The notes: generated from the letters alone by a model not told the origin. A stretch of 62,497 nt of DNA from Planktomarina sp. (GCA_016780825.1 JADHLF010000008.1:1-62497), one strand, 5' to 3'. Shown: positions 52,845 to 62,170, numbered from the stretch's first letter. Numbers and translations are program-made.

Positions 52845-54064
52845 GTTTTGATCTATCCCATATTCGTGCAGATTTTCCGATCCTGTCGCGGCAGGTGAAC
52901 AATAAGCCTTTGGTCTATCTCGACAATGGGGCCTCTGCGCAAAAGCCCCAGGTGGTGATTGATGCGGTCACCCGGGCCTATAGTTCTGAATATGCCAATG
53001 TTCACAGGGGCCTGCACTATCTGTCTAATTTAGCAACCGACAATTACGAAGCGGTGCGCGGCAAGCTGGCGCGGTTTTTGAACGCGGGCTCAGAAGAGCA
53101 TATCGTGCTCAATTCAGGCACCACCGAAGGCATCAACCTTGTGGCCTATGGCTGGGCCATGCCGCGCTTCGAGGCCGGCGATGAGATCGTTTTGTCGATC
53201 ATGGAGCATCACGCCAATATTATCCCATGGCATTTTCTGCGCGAGCGCATGGGCGTGAAGCTGATTTGGGTGGATGTGGATGTGAACGGTGACCTTGATC
53301 CAGAGGCGGTCATTTCCGCGATCGGACCAAAGACAAAGCTCGTGGCCATTACCCAGATGTCGAATGTCTTGGGAACAGTGGTGGATGTGAAAACCATCAC
53401 CCAAGCGGCCCAGGCGCGCGGCGTTGCGGTCTTGGTGGATGGATCGCAAGCTGCGGTGCATATGGCGGTCGACGTGCAGGATATCGGCTGCGATTTCTAT
53501 GCCATCACAGGGCATAAACTCTACGGCCCAAGCGGGTCTGGCGCAATTTACATCAAACCGGAACGCATGGTTGAAATGCGGCCTTTCATGGGCGGCGGCG
53601 ATATGATCCGCGACGTCGGCCGTGAGGCGGTGACCTATAACAGCCCGCCCATGATGTTTGAGGCCGGCACACCGGGCATTGTTCAGCAGATCGGCCTCGG
53701 CGTCGCTGTCGACTATATGATGGGCATCGGGATGCAAGAGATTGCCGCCCATGAAGCCTCACTCTGCGCCTATGCGCGTCAAAGGCTTGACGGGCTCAAC
53801 TGGTTGAACGTTCAAGGGCATTCCGCCAGCAAAGGCGCAATTTTCTCCTTCACCCTCGATGGCGCGGCGCATGCCCACGATATTTCAACGGTATTGGACA
53901 AAATGGGCATCGCCGTACGCGCCGGGCATCACTGCGCGCAACCGCTCATGGATCACCTCGCCGTCAGCGCCACCTGCCGCGCCAGCTTCGCCATGTATAA
54001 CACAATGGCGGAGGTGGATGCTTTGGTTGAGGGCTTGGAGTTCTGCCACGAGCTCTTTGGTTAG
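52841..54064 (+). CDS. sufS: Cysteine desulfurase SufS
   Basis: SufS is the class II desulfurase of the Suf pathway. The 407-residue product has VYLDNGASAQKPQVVIDAV, the PLP lysine in ITGHKLYGPSGSGAIY, GGGDMIRDV, RAGHHCAQPLM and the active-site cysteine in SATCRASFAMYNT, the form that needs a sulfur acceptor such as SufE or SufU. No such acceptor gene is in the window. It is the last gene of the iscR-suf operon. Confidence 0.97.
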   Translation: MSFDLSHIRADFPILSRQVNNKPLVYLDNGASAQKPQVVIDAVTRAYSSEYANVHRGLHYLSNLATDNYEAVRGKLARFLNAGSEEHIVLNSGTTEGINLVAYGWAMPRFEAGDEIVLSIMEHHANIIPWHFLRERMGVKLIWVDVDVNGDLDPEAVISAIGPKTKLVAITQMSNVLGTVVDVKTITQAAQARGVAVLVDGSQAAVHMAVDVQDIGCDFYAITGHKLYGPSGSGAIYIKPERMVEMRPFMGGGDMIRDVGREAVTYNSPPMMFEAGTPGIVQQIGLGVAVDYMMGIGMQEIAAHEASLCAYARQRLDGLNWLNVQGHSASKGAIFSFTLDGAAHAHDISTVLDKMGIAVRAGHHCAQPLMDHLAVSATCRASFAMYNTMAEVDALVEGLEFCHELFG

Positions 54065-54096
54065 CGCATCGCTGCGGGCAAAGGTGAACAGCCTAT

Positions 54097-54132
54097 GTCT
54101 CGGCAGGGTTTTGGGTCTCGGCAGAGTTTTGG
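54097..54132. repeat. Imperfect tandem duplication (2 x 18 bp) next to tRNA-Gly
   Basis: GTCTCGGCAGGGTTTTGG (54097-54114) and GTCTCGGCAGAGTTTTGG (54115-54132) follow each other directly and differ at one base. The second copy contains the CCA end of the tRNA gene (TGG at 54130-54132 on the plus strand). It lies between the sufS stop codon and the tRNA. Confidence 0.9.
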
Positions 54133-54203
54133 AGCGGGTAACGGGAATTGAACCCGTAACTTAAGCTTGGGAAGCTCGCGTGATACCTTTTCACCATACC
54201 CGC
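54130..54203 (-). tRNA. tRNA-Gly (anticodon CCC)
   Basis: On the minus strand the sequence folds as a tRNA: a 7-bp acceptor stem GCGGGTA/TACCCGC, a D arm starting GTG, an anticodon loop TTCCCAA with anticodon CCC, and a T arm ACGGG-TTCAATT-CCCGT. Discriminator T is followed by an encoded CCA. The lower anticodon stem has one G-T pair and one C-A mismatch, the only weak point. The 3' end lies in the 18-bp tandem duplication. Confidence 0.92.
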
Positions 54204-54258
54204 GCTGCGCCGATGCCTAGCGGCTTCCCGACAAGCGGTCAAGCTGCGATTGGCGCGC

Positions 54259-56298
54259 TCAGCGCCTCCTGCGCCGCCGCCCGCCGGGGGTGCTGTCTCC
54301 ACCGCCTGTGTTAAAATTCACATCGGGCAATGGCACCGCAGATTTCAGAGTTGTGAATGGATCATCGGAATTGGGAATTGCCGAGGCATTGACAAAATGC
54401 TCCTGAAACCGCGGCTCAATCGCAGTTTCAATTTTCTCGATCTGTCGCACGATTTGCTCGATGGCTGCCCGTTGCGCGGTGTCAATCAAAGCAATCCGCG
54501 CGCCCGATCCCGCAGCATTGCCCGCAGAGGTCACCCGGTCAAAGGGCACATCTGGAATCATTCCCAAAACCAGCGCGTGTTTGGGCGAAATATGAGCGCC
54601 AAAGGCGCCGGCGAGCACAACACGATCCACCTTGTCCACGCCAAATTTATCCATCAAGAGCCGCGCGCCGGAATAGAGAGCGGCTTTGGCCATTTGAATG
54701 GCGCGGATATCGGGATTTGTGACCGTGATTTTGGGCCCGCCTTCGGCGCTGCCGTCATACATCACATAGCTGTGCGTGCGCCCGTCTAACACGCAGCGCT
54801 CTGTGCCGGTTTGTTCCGCCGAGCCAATAAGCCCGGAGGGGTCCAAAATGCCCGCCATACGCATTTCAGCAATGGCTTCGATGATGCCAGAGCCGCAAAT
54901 GCCTGTGATGCCACTGCTTTTTATGGCCTCCCAAAAGCCATCCTCATCCGACCAAAGCTCACATCCGATCACGCGGAACCGGGGCTCTTTGCTCACCGGA
55001 TCAATTTCAACCTTCTCAATCGCCCCCGGTGCGGCGCGCTGGCCCGAGCTGATCTGCGCCCCCTCGAAGGCTGGGCCGGTGGGGGAGGAGCAGGCCAGAA
55101 CTTTTTCCCGGTTGCCAAGCAATATTTCCGCATTCGTCCCCACATCGACGACCAGCACTAAATCTTCTGAGAGATTTGGCGCTTCCGACAATGCAACCGC
55201 GGCCGCATCCGCCCCCACATGTCCGGCGATGCATGGCAGGATATAGGCGCGGGCGCTTGGGTGGATGTTGATGTCCAACTGATGGGCAAATAGGCGCAGA
55301 GCGTTTGAGGTCGCCAAAGCAAAGGGCGCTTGCCCCAGCTCAAAGGGGTCTATCCCCAGAAAAAGGTGGTGCATCACAGGGTTGCAAACAAAGACGGCAT
55401 CCATGATCAAGCTCTTATCAATTTCTGCCTCAGCCGAAATTTGGGTAAATAGCGCATCCATTCCGTCGCGCACCGCGCGGGTCATTTCCTGATCCCCGCC
55501 AGGGTTCATCATCGCGTAGCTCACTCGGCTCATAAGGTCTTCACCGAATCGAATTTGCGGGTTCATCAACCCAGAGGAGGCGACCACCTCACCGGTGCGC
55601 AGATCACACAGATGGGCAGCGATTGTGGTTGATCCAAGATCCACCGCCATGCCATAGATTGTGCCCTCATAAAGGCCGGGCCACATATGGATGATCTGCG
55701 GGTCGCGGTCCGCATCGGCCTGGTGAATTGCGCAGGTCACTTTCCACCCGCCCTTGCGCAAAATTGGCTGCATCTTTGGCAATATGCTGAAATCCGCCTG
55801 AACATTTTTGAGCTGCCATTGGCTTTCCAAGGCGGCCACCAAGCGCTCTAAATCCCCAGAGGGGTTGTGCATATCGGGTTCTTCCACCTCGACATAATAA
55901 ATCCGAGTGGAGGGATTGAGTGTGATGTTGAGCACCTCGGCGCGTTTGCGGACCACCTGCTTATGCACCTGGCTCTCGGGCGGCACGTCAATCACGATAT
56001 CGCCCTGAACTGTCGCCTGGCAGCCCAAGCGGCGGCCATCGATCAAGCCGCGCTTGTCTTTATAGCGTTGCTCAACCGCATTCCATTCGGACAGGGCGCC
56101 TTCGGCGACCGTGACCCCGTGTTTGGAAAATTCTCCATAGCCCGGTGTAATTTGGCATTTAGAACAAATGCCCCGCCCGCCGCACACAGAGTCGAGATCC
56201 ACCCCCAATTGCCGGGCGGCGGTGAGGATCGGCGTGCCGGTTTCGAAACGTCCACGTTTGCCGGAGGGGGTGAACAGCACCAGATGCTCTTGTGTCAT
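54259..56298 (-). CDS. 2Fe-2S/ASKHA protein, reductive activator of corrinoid enzymes (RACE-like)
   Basis: The 679-residue protein has an N-terminal plant-type 2Fe-2S ferredoxin domain (Cys39, Cys45, Cys48, Cys93), a middle domain, and a C-terminal ASKHA ATPase fold (GMAVDLGSTTIAAHLCDL, VLVVDVGTNAEILLG, GSGIIEAIAEMRMAG). Such proteins use ATP to restore inactive cob(II)alamin to the active cob(I) form in corrinoid-dependent methyltransferases. The only candidate client in the window is the MttB-family protein at 7704-9239. The extreme C-terminus is a Gly/Arg tail (GGRRRRRR). It stands alone between the tRNA and guaB. Confidence 0.88.
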   Translation of the reverse strand: MTQEHLVLFTPSGKRGRFETGTPILTAARQLGVDLDSVCGGRGICSKCQITPGYGEFSKHGVTVAEGALSEWNAVEQRYKDKRGLIDGRRLGCQATVQGDIVIDVPPESQVHKQVVRKRAEVLNITLNPSTRIYYVEVEEPDMHNPSGDLERLVAALESQWQLKNVQADFSILPKMQPILRKGGWKVTCAIHQADADRDPQIIHMWPGLYEGTIYGMAVDLGSTTIAAHLCDLRTGEVVASSGLMNPQIRFGEDLMSRVSYAMMNPGGDQEMTRAVRDGMDALFTQISAEAEIDKSLIMDAVFVCNPVMHHLFLGIDPFELGQAPFALATSNALRLFAHQLDINIHPSARAYILPCIAGHVGADAAAVALSEAPNLSEDLVLVVDVGTNAEILLGNREKVLACSSPTGPAFEGAQISSGQRAAPGAIEKVEIDPVSKEPRFRVIGCELWSDEDGFWEAIKSSGITGICGSGIIEAIAEMRMAGILDPSGLIGSAEQTGTERCVLDGRTHSYVMYDGSAEGGPKITVTNPDIRAIQMAKAALYSGARLLMDKFGVDKVDRVVLAGAFGAHISPKHALVLGMIPDVPFDRVTSAGNAAGSGARIALIDTAQRAAIEQIVRQIEKIETAIEPRFQEHFVNASAIPNSDDPFTTLKSAVPLPDVNFNTGGGDSTPGGRRRRRR

Positions 56299-56555
56299 GG
56301 AAAACCTTTTAGAAAGAAGTCGCGCCCAACTTACTGCGCTTGGGCGAAGGGTAAAGAGCGGGAACGGCTGAAAATGGTCATTCCGCGGCAGATCGGGTTA
56401 AATCAAGAGCAGGGTTTCGGAAATTGACCGCTCATTTGCGCATGGCCTGTGCCATGATGACCAGAATGGGCATTATTCGACCCAACCCCCTTTCGGTTTA
56501 CGTCAACCCATGCGATAGGAAAGCGCCAAGTGATACCTGCTCTAGGAGGACTCCC

Positions 56556-58007
56556 ATGGAGATTCGCGAGGCTTTAACTTTTGACGATGTTTTATTGGTT
56601 CCGGCGCAGAGTTCGGTCTTGCCTTCCACGGCAGATACCCGCACGCAGGTTACCAAATCCATCCGATTGAACATTCCGCTCCTGTCATCGGCCATGGATA
56701 CGGTCACCGAAGCGCGCATGGCGATTGCCATGGCGCAATCGGGCGGCATGGGGGTGATCCACCGCAATCTCGATCTCGACGAGCAGGCGCGGCAAGTTCG
56801 GCGGGTAAAACGCTTTGAGAGTGGGATTGTCTATAATCCGGTCACCCTGACGCCTGATCAAACCCTCGCAGATGCCAAAGCCCTGCAGGACCGCTACCGG
56901 GTGACTGGTTTTCCTGTGGTGCGAGATGGCCGGGTTGTTGGCATCGTGACCAATCGCGATATGCGCTTTGCCACGGATCCAAAAACACCCGTTTCCGCAA
57001 TGATGTCCTCTGAAAAGCTCGCGATCCTGCAAGAACCAGCTGATCCGCGTGAGGCCAAGCAATTGATGGCAGCGCGGCGGATTGAAAAACTTTTGGTGAC
57101 GGACCGGACCGGCAAATTGACCGGCCTTTTGACGTTAAAAGACCTTGAGCAAGCCGTGTTGAACCCGAGTGCCTGTAAAGACGACCTCGGCCGCCTGCGC
57201 GTGGCTGCGGCCAGCACCGTTGGGGATGCGGGTTTTGAACGGACGATGGCGCTGATTGAAGCGGGTGCGGATATGGTTGTGATCGACACGGCGCATGGGC
57301 ATTCCGAAGGTGTGGCTTTGGCGGTGGCGCGGGCGAAGGAAGTGGCTGGAAAAACGCAAATCATGGCCGGTAACGTGGCCACGGCTGCGGCTACCACCAC
57401 TTTGATTGAAGCGGGCGCGGATGCGGTGAAGGTCGGGATTGGTCCAGGCTCTATCTGCACCACACGCATGGTTGCGGGCGTGGGCGTGCCGCAATTGACC
57501 GCGATTATGGACTGCGCGGGTGCAGCCCTGCCGCATGATATTCCGGTCATCGCCGATGGCGGCATTAAGTTTTCGGGCGATTTTGCCAAGGCCATTGCGG
57601 CAGGGGCCTCCTGCGCCATGGTTGGATCGATGATCGCCGGCACAGATGAAAGCCCAGGTGAGGTCATTCTTTATCAGGGCCGCAGCTTTAAATCCTATCG
57701 CGGCATGGGCTCTTTGGGCGCAATGGCGCGCGGCTCGGCAGATCGTTATTTCCAAAAAGATGCCGCCAGCGATAAATTGGTGCCCGAAGGAATTGAAGGG
57801 CAAGTGCCCTATAAGGGCGCGGCAGGAACCGTATTGCACCAATTGGTTGGCGGTTTGCGCGCGGCCATGGGATATACCGGATGCGCGACTGTGGATGAGA
57901 TGCGCAATAATTGTCAATTCGTGAAGATCACCGGCGCGGGATTGAAGGAAAGTCATGTGCATGACGTTCAAATCACCCGCGAAAGCCCGAATTACCGGAT
58001 CGGCTGA
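56556..58007 (+). CDS. guaB: Inosine-5'-monophosphate dehydrogenase
   Basis: GuaB oxidises IMP to XMP, the controlling step of guanine nucleotide synthesis. The 483-residue protein has EALTFDDVLLVPAQSSVLPS, two CBS domains (about residues 92-205), the catalytic Cys301 in GPGSICTTR and the C-terminal flap. The ATG at 56556 follows a near-perfect AGGAGGA ribosome-binding site; the longer reading to 56424 is rejected. Its stop shares one base with the rsmB start (TGATG). The 257 bp upstream, divergent from the ASKHA gene, holds no recognisable gene. Confidence 0.98.
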   Translation: MEIREALTFDDVLLVPAQSSVLPSTADTRTQVTKSIRLNIPLLSSAMDTVTEARMAIAMAQSGGMGVIHRNLDLDEQARQVRRVKRFESGIVYNPVTLTPDQTLADAKALQDRYRVTGFPVVRDGRVVGIVTNRDMRFATDPKTPVSAMMSSEKLAILQEPADPREAKQLMAARRIEKLLVTDRTGKLTGLLTLKDLEQAVLNPSACKDDLGRLRVAAASTVGDAGFERTMALIEAGADMVVIDTAHGHSEGVALAVARAKEVAGKTQIMAGNVATAAATTTLIEAGADAVKVGIGPGSICTTRMVAGVGVPQLTAIMDCAGAALPHDIPVIADGGIKFSGDFAKAIAAGASCAMVGSMIAGTDESPGEVILYQGRSFKSYRGMGSLGAMARGSADRYFQKDAASDKLVPEGIEGQVPYKGAAGTVLHQLVGGLRAAMGYTGCATVDEMRNNCQFVKITGAGLKESHVHDVQITRESPNYRIG

Positions 58008-59164
58008 TGACACCCGGCGCCCGCGTCGCGGCACAGATTGATATTTTAGAGGCTATTTTGTCGGGGGAGCCGGCGGAAAAGGCTCTAACCAATTGGGCCC
58101 GGGGCAATCGTTTCGCAGGATCCAAAGATCGGGCCGCAGTGCGCGATTTGGTCTTTCAAGCGCTCAGATGCCGCCGATCCGCTGGGGCCTGGCCGAAACC
58201 GCATTCCGCACGGGCCTGGGCCATTGGCGCCCTATGCGCCACTGGGCAGGATCCTAATGAATTTTTCACCGGAATTGCCCACGCGCCAGCGCCATTGCAG
58301 CCGGAGGATATGCGGCCAATGCCCTCGGATCGAGATCTTTTGGATCTCCAAGATTGGGTGATTGATGTATTGACCGAGCAATATGGTGCCGCGCAAACTG
58401 CTGAGATTGGCGCGGTGCTGCGGCATCGCGCGCCAATCACACTGCGGGTCAATTTACAAAAGGCGACCCGCGACCAGCTTCAGGCGGAATTGGCCAAGGC
58501 GGAGATTGAAACCACCCATAATCCTGCTTCCGAGACGGCGCTGACCGTCATGAGCAATCCCCGCCGCGCCGTGCTTCAGCCCTGTTTCGAGCAGGGGTGG
58601 TTTGAGTTGCAGGACGCAGCGTCTCAGGCGGTGGCGGATGCTCTTGTGCTCAAGGGGCGGGTGTTGGATTACTGTGCCGGAGGGGGTGGCAAGTCTTTGG
58701 CCCTTGCGGCCCGCAGCGGCATGAAGATTTTTGCCCATGATATCTCAGTCGCGCGCATGTCGGAAATTGCCCCGCGCGCGGCCCGGGGCGGTCATGAGAT
58801 TGAGGTCATTGCGCCGCAGTATTTGGCACCATCGGCAAAATTTGACACGGTGCTATGCGATTTGCCCTGTTCGGGCAGCGGCGCCTGGCGCCGATCGCCA
58901 GAAAGCAAATGGAGCCTTACGCCAGACGATCTTGAGGCTTTTGTGTGCCTGCAACGGGAGATTATTGCCAAAGCCATAAACCATTTGGCGCCAAATGGAC
59001 ATCTCGCTTTGATCACCTGCTCCATATTTGCGGCCGAAAACCAAGGGCAGCGGCAATTTGTCAGCGATCGTTTTCCGAAATTATCCTTTTGCAGCACAGC
59101 GCAATATCTTCCCAATGCGACGCAGGATGGGCTCTATTTGGTCATCTTTAAGAAAGGTATTTGA
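58007..59164 (+). CDS. rsmB: 16S rRNA m5C967 methyltransferase RsmB
   Basis: RsmB makes 5-methylcytosine in 16S rRNA. The 385-residue protein has an N-terminal NusB-like RNA-binding domain and a C-terminal SAM domain with VLDYCAGGGGKSLALAA, the two catalytic cysteines Cys288 (DLPCSGSGAWRR) and Cys338 (LITCSIFAAENQGQ). It starts on the last base of the guaB stop codon and probably shares its transcript. Confidence 0.92.
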   Translation: MTPGARVAAQIDILEAILSGEPAEKALTNWARGNRFAGSKDRAAVRDLVFQALRCRRSAGAWPKPHSARAWAIGALCATGQDPNEFFTGIAHAPAPLQPEDMRPMPSDRDLLDLQDWVIDVLTEQYGAAQTAEIGAVLRHRAPITLRVNLQKATRDQLQAELAKAEIETTHNPASETALTVMSNPRRAVLQPCFEQGWFELQDAASQAVADALVLKGRVLDYCAGGGGKSLALAARSGMKIFAHDISVARMSEIAPRAARGGHEIEVIAPQYLAPSAKFDTVLCDLPCSGSGAWRRSPESKWSLTPDDLEAFVCLQREIIAKAINHLAPNGHLALITCSIFAAENQGQRQFVSDRFPKLSFCSTAQYLPNATQDGLYLVIFKKGI

Positions 59165-59251
59165 GCGCAGGCTTTGCTGTGGTAATTAATATTCAATTAA
59201 CCATTTTTCAGTATGTGTCGCATTGGATTTTTAAACGAGCGCACGATTTAT

Positions 59252-61558
59252 ATGAGAAATATTTCACGCATATTTGATGCCTGGCATAACTCCTTTGCCC
59301 TCATGAGTTTCTGTCTTTCGGTTGCTTTCTTGATTGTTTTAACGGGGTTTCTGCGCACAGGTCATTGGTTCTTGATCCTGGCTCTTTCAATTGCCATATG
59401 CGCGGGCGGTTTGGCCTGTTTTTGGTTGATGCGCTATCTGTCAGATTTGCGGCGCTCGGCCATTTTGGCGCAAACTTATGAAAATTGTGACTATGGCGTG
59501 GTGATCAGCGGGCTTGACGGCGCGGTGACGCGGGTGAACCGCGCCGCAAAAGCACAAGGTTTTGCCATGGAACCCGGCTCAATCGATCAAGTCTTGCCCA
59601 AAGCCTATGAGGAGCTCGCGCCGAAACTGGAGGGTTTGGCGCGCTGTGCCATCAAAGACGGCTGGGCACAACAAGATGTGACCATCGGCGGGCAGGAACT
59701 TACGGTGGATCTGTGCCGATCAGCGGGGCAATTGGTGTGGAGTTTCAAACCTATTGCGCGACGGGAACTGCGCGCAGGAATTGCACAGCCCTCTGTGGCC
59801 ATGGTCCGCATGAACGGGGATCGCATTGTCACCGATGTCAATGCAGCGTTCCAAGCACGGTTCGGGGATACGCCGCGCTGGATTGATGTTTTGGCCAATG
59901 GCAATCGGGTGCTGCGCAATCAGGTGCAAAAACTCAAAACCTTAGACGGCGAGTGTTATTTTCATGTGCTGGACCATTGGCCCAGTGACGAAACGGAAGA
60001 GCTGTATTTCTTTCCTGTAACTGATGAACAGCAGGGCTCTACGCAGAGTTATTGGGATTTGTTTGAGCATCTCTCAGTGCCTTTGATAAAGCTATCAACC
60101 CAAGGGAGCATCAAAAGCGTAAATGCTGCGGCGCGCAGTTTGTTTGGCAAAAAAATCAACATCGGTCATGACATTACCGAAGTTTTCATTAGCAATCAGC
60201 AATCGCTACTGGGGTGGATATCGGATGTATCCAACGGCAAGGTTTGGAATAAATCTATTGTTGTACAGGTTCCCGGCACCAAATCAGGGACAATTTTTCA
60301 GGCCGCTTTAAGCCGGGTGTTTGATGGGCGAGAGCCTGTCTTAATCGCGGCCTTTTCTGACGTCACGGCCCTGAAGTCGCTGGAACGGCAATTTGTGCAA
60401 AGCCAAAAGATGCAAGCGATTGGCCAGCTTGCCGGGGGTGTGGCGCATGATTTTAACAATTTGTTAACTGCGATTTCCGGTCATTGTGATTTGCTCCTGT
60501 TGCGTCACGACAAAAATGATCCAGATTTCAGCGATTTGATGCAGATCCATCAAAATGCCAATCGGGCCGCGGCCTTGATTGGCCAATTGCTGGCCTTCTC
60601 GCGCAAGCAAAACCTGCAAGTCAAACTTCTCAATATTCGCGAGATCATCTCAGACTTGGCGCATTTGTTGGATCGTTTGGTGGGCGAGAAGGTTAATCTT
60701 TTGCTGTACCACGGCACGAAACTGCCGATGGTGCGAGCGGACAAGCGGCAATTGGAACAGGTATTGATGAACCTTGTGGTAAATGCCCGCGATGCAATGC
60801 CCGAGGGGGGCGATGTTGTCATCCGCACGCAATCGGAAACCTTTGAGAAGGCGCAAGAACGCGACAGCGCTGTGATCCCGGCGGGTGAATATGTGAAAAT
60901 TCAGGTGGAAGATTTTGGCACGGGCATTCCCCAAGAGCATCGCCAGAAAATATTTGAACCGTTTTTCACCACAAAACGCACGGGTGAGGGGACCGGTTTG
61001 GGTCTCTCGACGGTCTATGGAATTGTAAAACAATCCAATGGGTTTATCTTTGCGGAAAGCGAGATTGGAAAGGGGACGGTTTTTGATGTGCTTATCCCAG
61101 CTGTCGATCGGCGCACAAGACGGACGGAGCAAAAATTGACCGCTGAAGTCGTATCGGCCACAACCAAAGGCGAACAGGTTGTGCTCTTGGTTGAGGATGA
61201 GGCACCCGTACGGGCCTTTGCGTCGCGCGCGCTTCGGATCAAAGGGCTCACCGTTTACGAAGCCGATTGCGCCGAAGCCGCATTGAAAATTCTTGAAGAT
61301 AAGACGTTGAAAATTGATGTCTTTGTGACCGATGTCGTCATGCCCGGGATGGATGGCCCGAGCTGGGTTCGGCTGGCGCTCATGGATCGGCCTGACACGC
61401 GTGTCGTCTTTGTCTCTGGGTATGCCGAGGATGCGTTTGAAAAACAGCAATCCGAAATTGAAGGATCTGTGTTCTTGCCAAAGCCGTTTTCACTCAATGA
61501 TCTGACCCAAGCCGTGATGGATGTTGTGGTGGTGCGAGACTCAGAGCGCACCCCTTAG
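59252..61558 (+). CDS. cckA: Hybrid sensor histidine kinase CckA
   Basis: CckA starts the CckA-ChpT-CtrA phosphorelay that controls cell cycle, motility and gene transfer agent genes in alphaproteobacteria. The 768-residue product has two membrane segments (about 14-34 and 38-60), PAS-like regions, a HisKA domain with the phosphorylated His399 (GGVAHDFNNLL), an HATPase domain (EDFGTGIPQEHRQKIFEPFFTT, GTGLGLSTVYGIV) and a C-terminal receiver with Asp694 (VTDVVMPGMDG). The ATG at 59252 is preferred over an ATG at 59213. Its stop codon lies within a 20-bp tandem duplication. Confidence 0.93.
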   Translation: MRNISRIFDAWHNSFALMSFCLSVAFLIVLTGFLRTGHWFLILALSIAICAGGLACFWLMRYLSDLRRSAILAQTYENCDYGVVISGLDGAVTRVNRAAKAQGFAMEPGSIDQVLPKAYEELAPKLEGLARCAIKDGWAQQDVTIGGQELTVDLCRSAGQLVWSFKPIARRELRAGIAQPSVAMVRMNGDRIVTDVNAAFQARFGDTPRWIDVLANGNRVLRNQVQKLKTLDGECYFHVLDHWPSDETEELYFFPVTDEQQGSTQSYWDLFEHLSVPLIKLSTQGSIKSVNAAARSLFGKKINIGHDITEVFISNQQSLLGWISDVSNGKVWNKSIVVQVPGTKSGTIFQAALSRVFDGREPVLIAAFSDVTALKSLERQFVQSQKMQAIGQLAGGVAHDFNNLLTAISGHCDLLLLRHDKNDPDFSDLMQIHQNANRAAALIGQLLAFSRKQNLQVKLLNIREIISDLAHLLDRLVGEKVNLLLYHGTKLPMVRADKRQLEQVLMNLVVNARDAMPEGGDVVIRTQSETFEKAQERDSAVIPAGEYVKIQVEDFGTGIPQEHRQKIFEPFFTTKRTGEGTGLGLSTVYGIVKQSNGFIFAESEIGKGTVFDVLIPAVDRRTRRTEQKLTAEVVSATTKGEQVVLLVEDEAPVRAFASRALRIKGLTVYEADCAEAALKILEDKTLKIDVFVTDVVMPGMDGPSWVRLALMDRPDTRVVFVSGYAEDAFEKQQSEIEGSVFLPKPFSLNDLTQAVMDVVVVRDSERTP

Positions 61559-61580
61559 AATCAGAGCGCACACCTTAGAA
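61541..61580. repeat. Imperfect tandem duplication (2 x 20 bp) at the cckA stop codon
   Basis: TCAGAGCGCACCCCTTAGAA (61541-61560) and TCAGAGCGCACACCTTAGAA (61561-61580) are direct neighbours and differ at one base. The first copy contains the cckA stop; the second contains the stop of the minus-strand sulfotransferase-like gene. Confidence 0.92.
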
Positions 61581-62170
61581 AAAGGCGTCCTGCCAGAGTT
61601 GAAATTCGCCAGCATTGCGACGGCGATACCGCGCCTCCAAGTCGGGATCCAAAGGCGCTGGACCCGAGGCCGCTTGATTGAGCCAGGGCAAATCAAATTC
61701 TAACTCCAAACGATTTTCCAGGAATTTGCAGGCCAAGTCCATTTGCTCATATTGAAACAGATGCGTGATCGGCCCGCCGCTACCCCCGGGCGATAAAAAC
61801 CACGTTTGACAGCCGATTTACGCAAAGGGTGGGGATTGTCTGACATTGCGTCATGCACAAACTGATCAAAGCTGATATGATAGGTGGATGTGGGCAATCC
61901 TGCCATCGAATTGCGGGCCCTATAGCGATACCAACTGCGCAGCCAGCTAATCGGCTCGCGGATCAGCGCAAAGGTTTCAGGATCTTGCCCGGTGGTGAGC
62001 TGCACCAAAGGCCGCACGAAGCGATTATAACGATAGAGCGGCAAATGCTTCAATTCAGGAGGGTTGCCGAATCTACCATCGGCCTCTTGCCCCAGAGCCA
62101 CTTCTAAAGCAGTTGATCCCGTTTTCGGCACGGCCAGCAGTACGAGGTTATAGCGCGAAAATATCAGCAT
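61575..62170 (-). pseudogene. Sulfotransferase-like P-loop protein, broken by a one-base frameshift
   Basis: From the ATG at 62170 the protein reads MLIFSRYNLVLLAVPKTGST, with the PAPS-binding P-loop VPKTGSTALE and the second binding motif LIREPISWLRSWYRYRA, typical of the sulfotransferase superfamily. At a CCCCC run (61783-61787 on the plus strand) the frame shifts. The old frame continues into about 35 unlikely residues and stops at about 61700; the next frame goes on coherently (SGGPITHLFQYEQMDLACKF, then LPWLNQAASGPAPLDPD and AGEFQLWQDAFF) to a stop at 61575. Adding one base would restore 198 residues. It is either a recent pseudogene or a sequencing error. Confidence 0.85.

Noticed and set aside
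54097..54203. Integration (att) site at tRNA-Gly
   Set aside because: The repeat copies are directly adjacent, with no island, integrase or distant second copy in the window; simple tandem duplication explains it.
56894..58034. Two long minus-strand frames over guaB
   Set aside because: They overlap each other and the unquestionable guaB gene; composition is biased and no motif is present.
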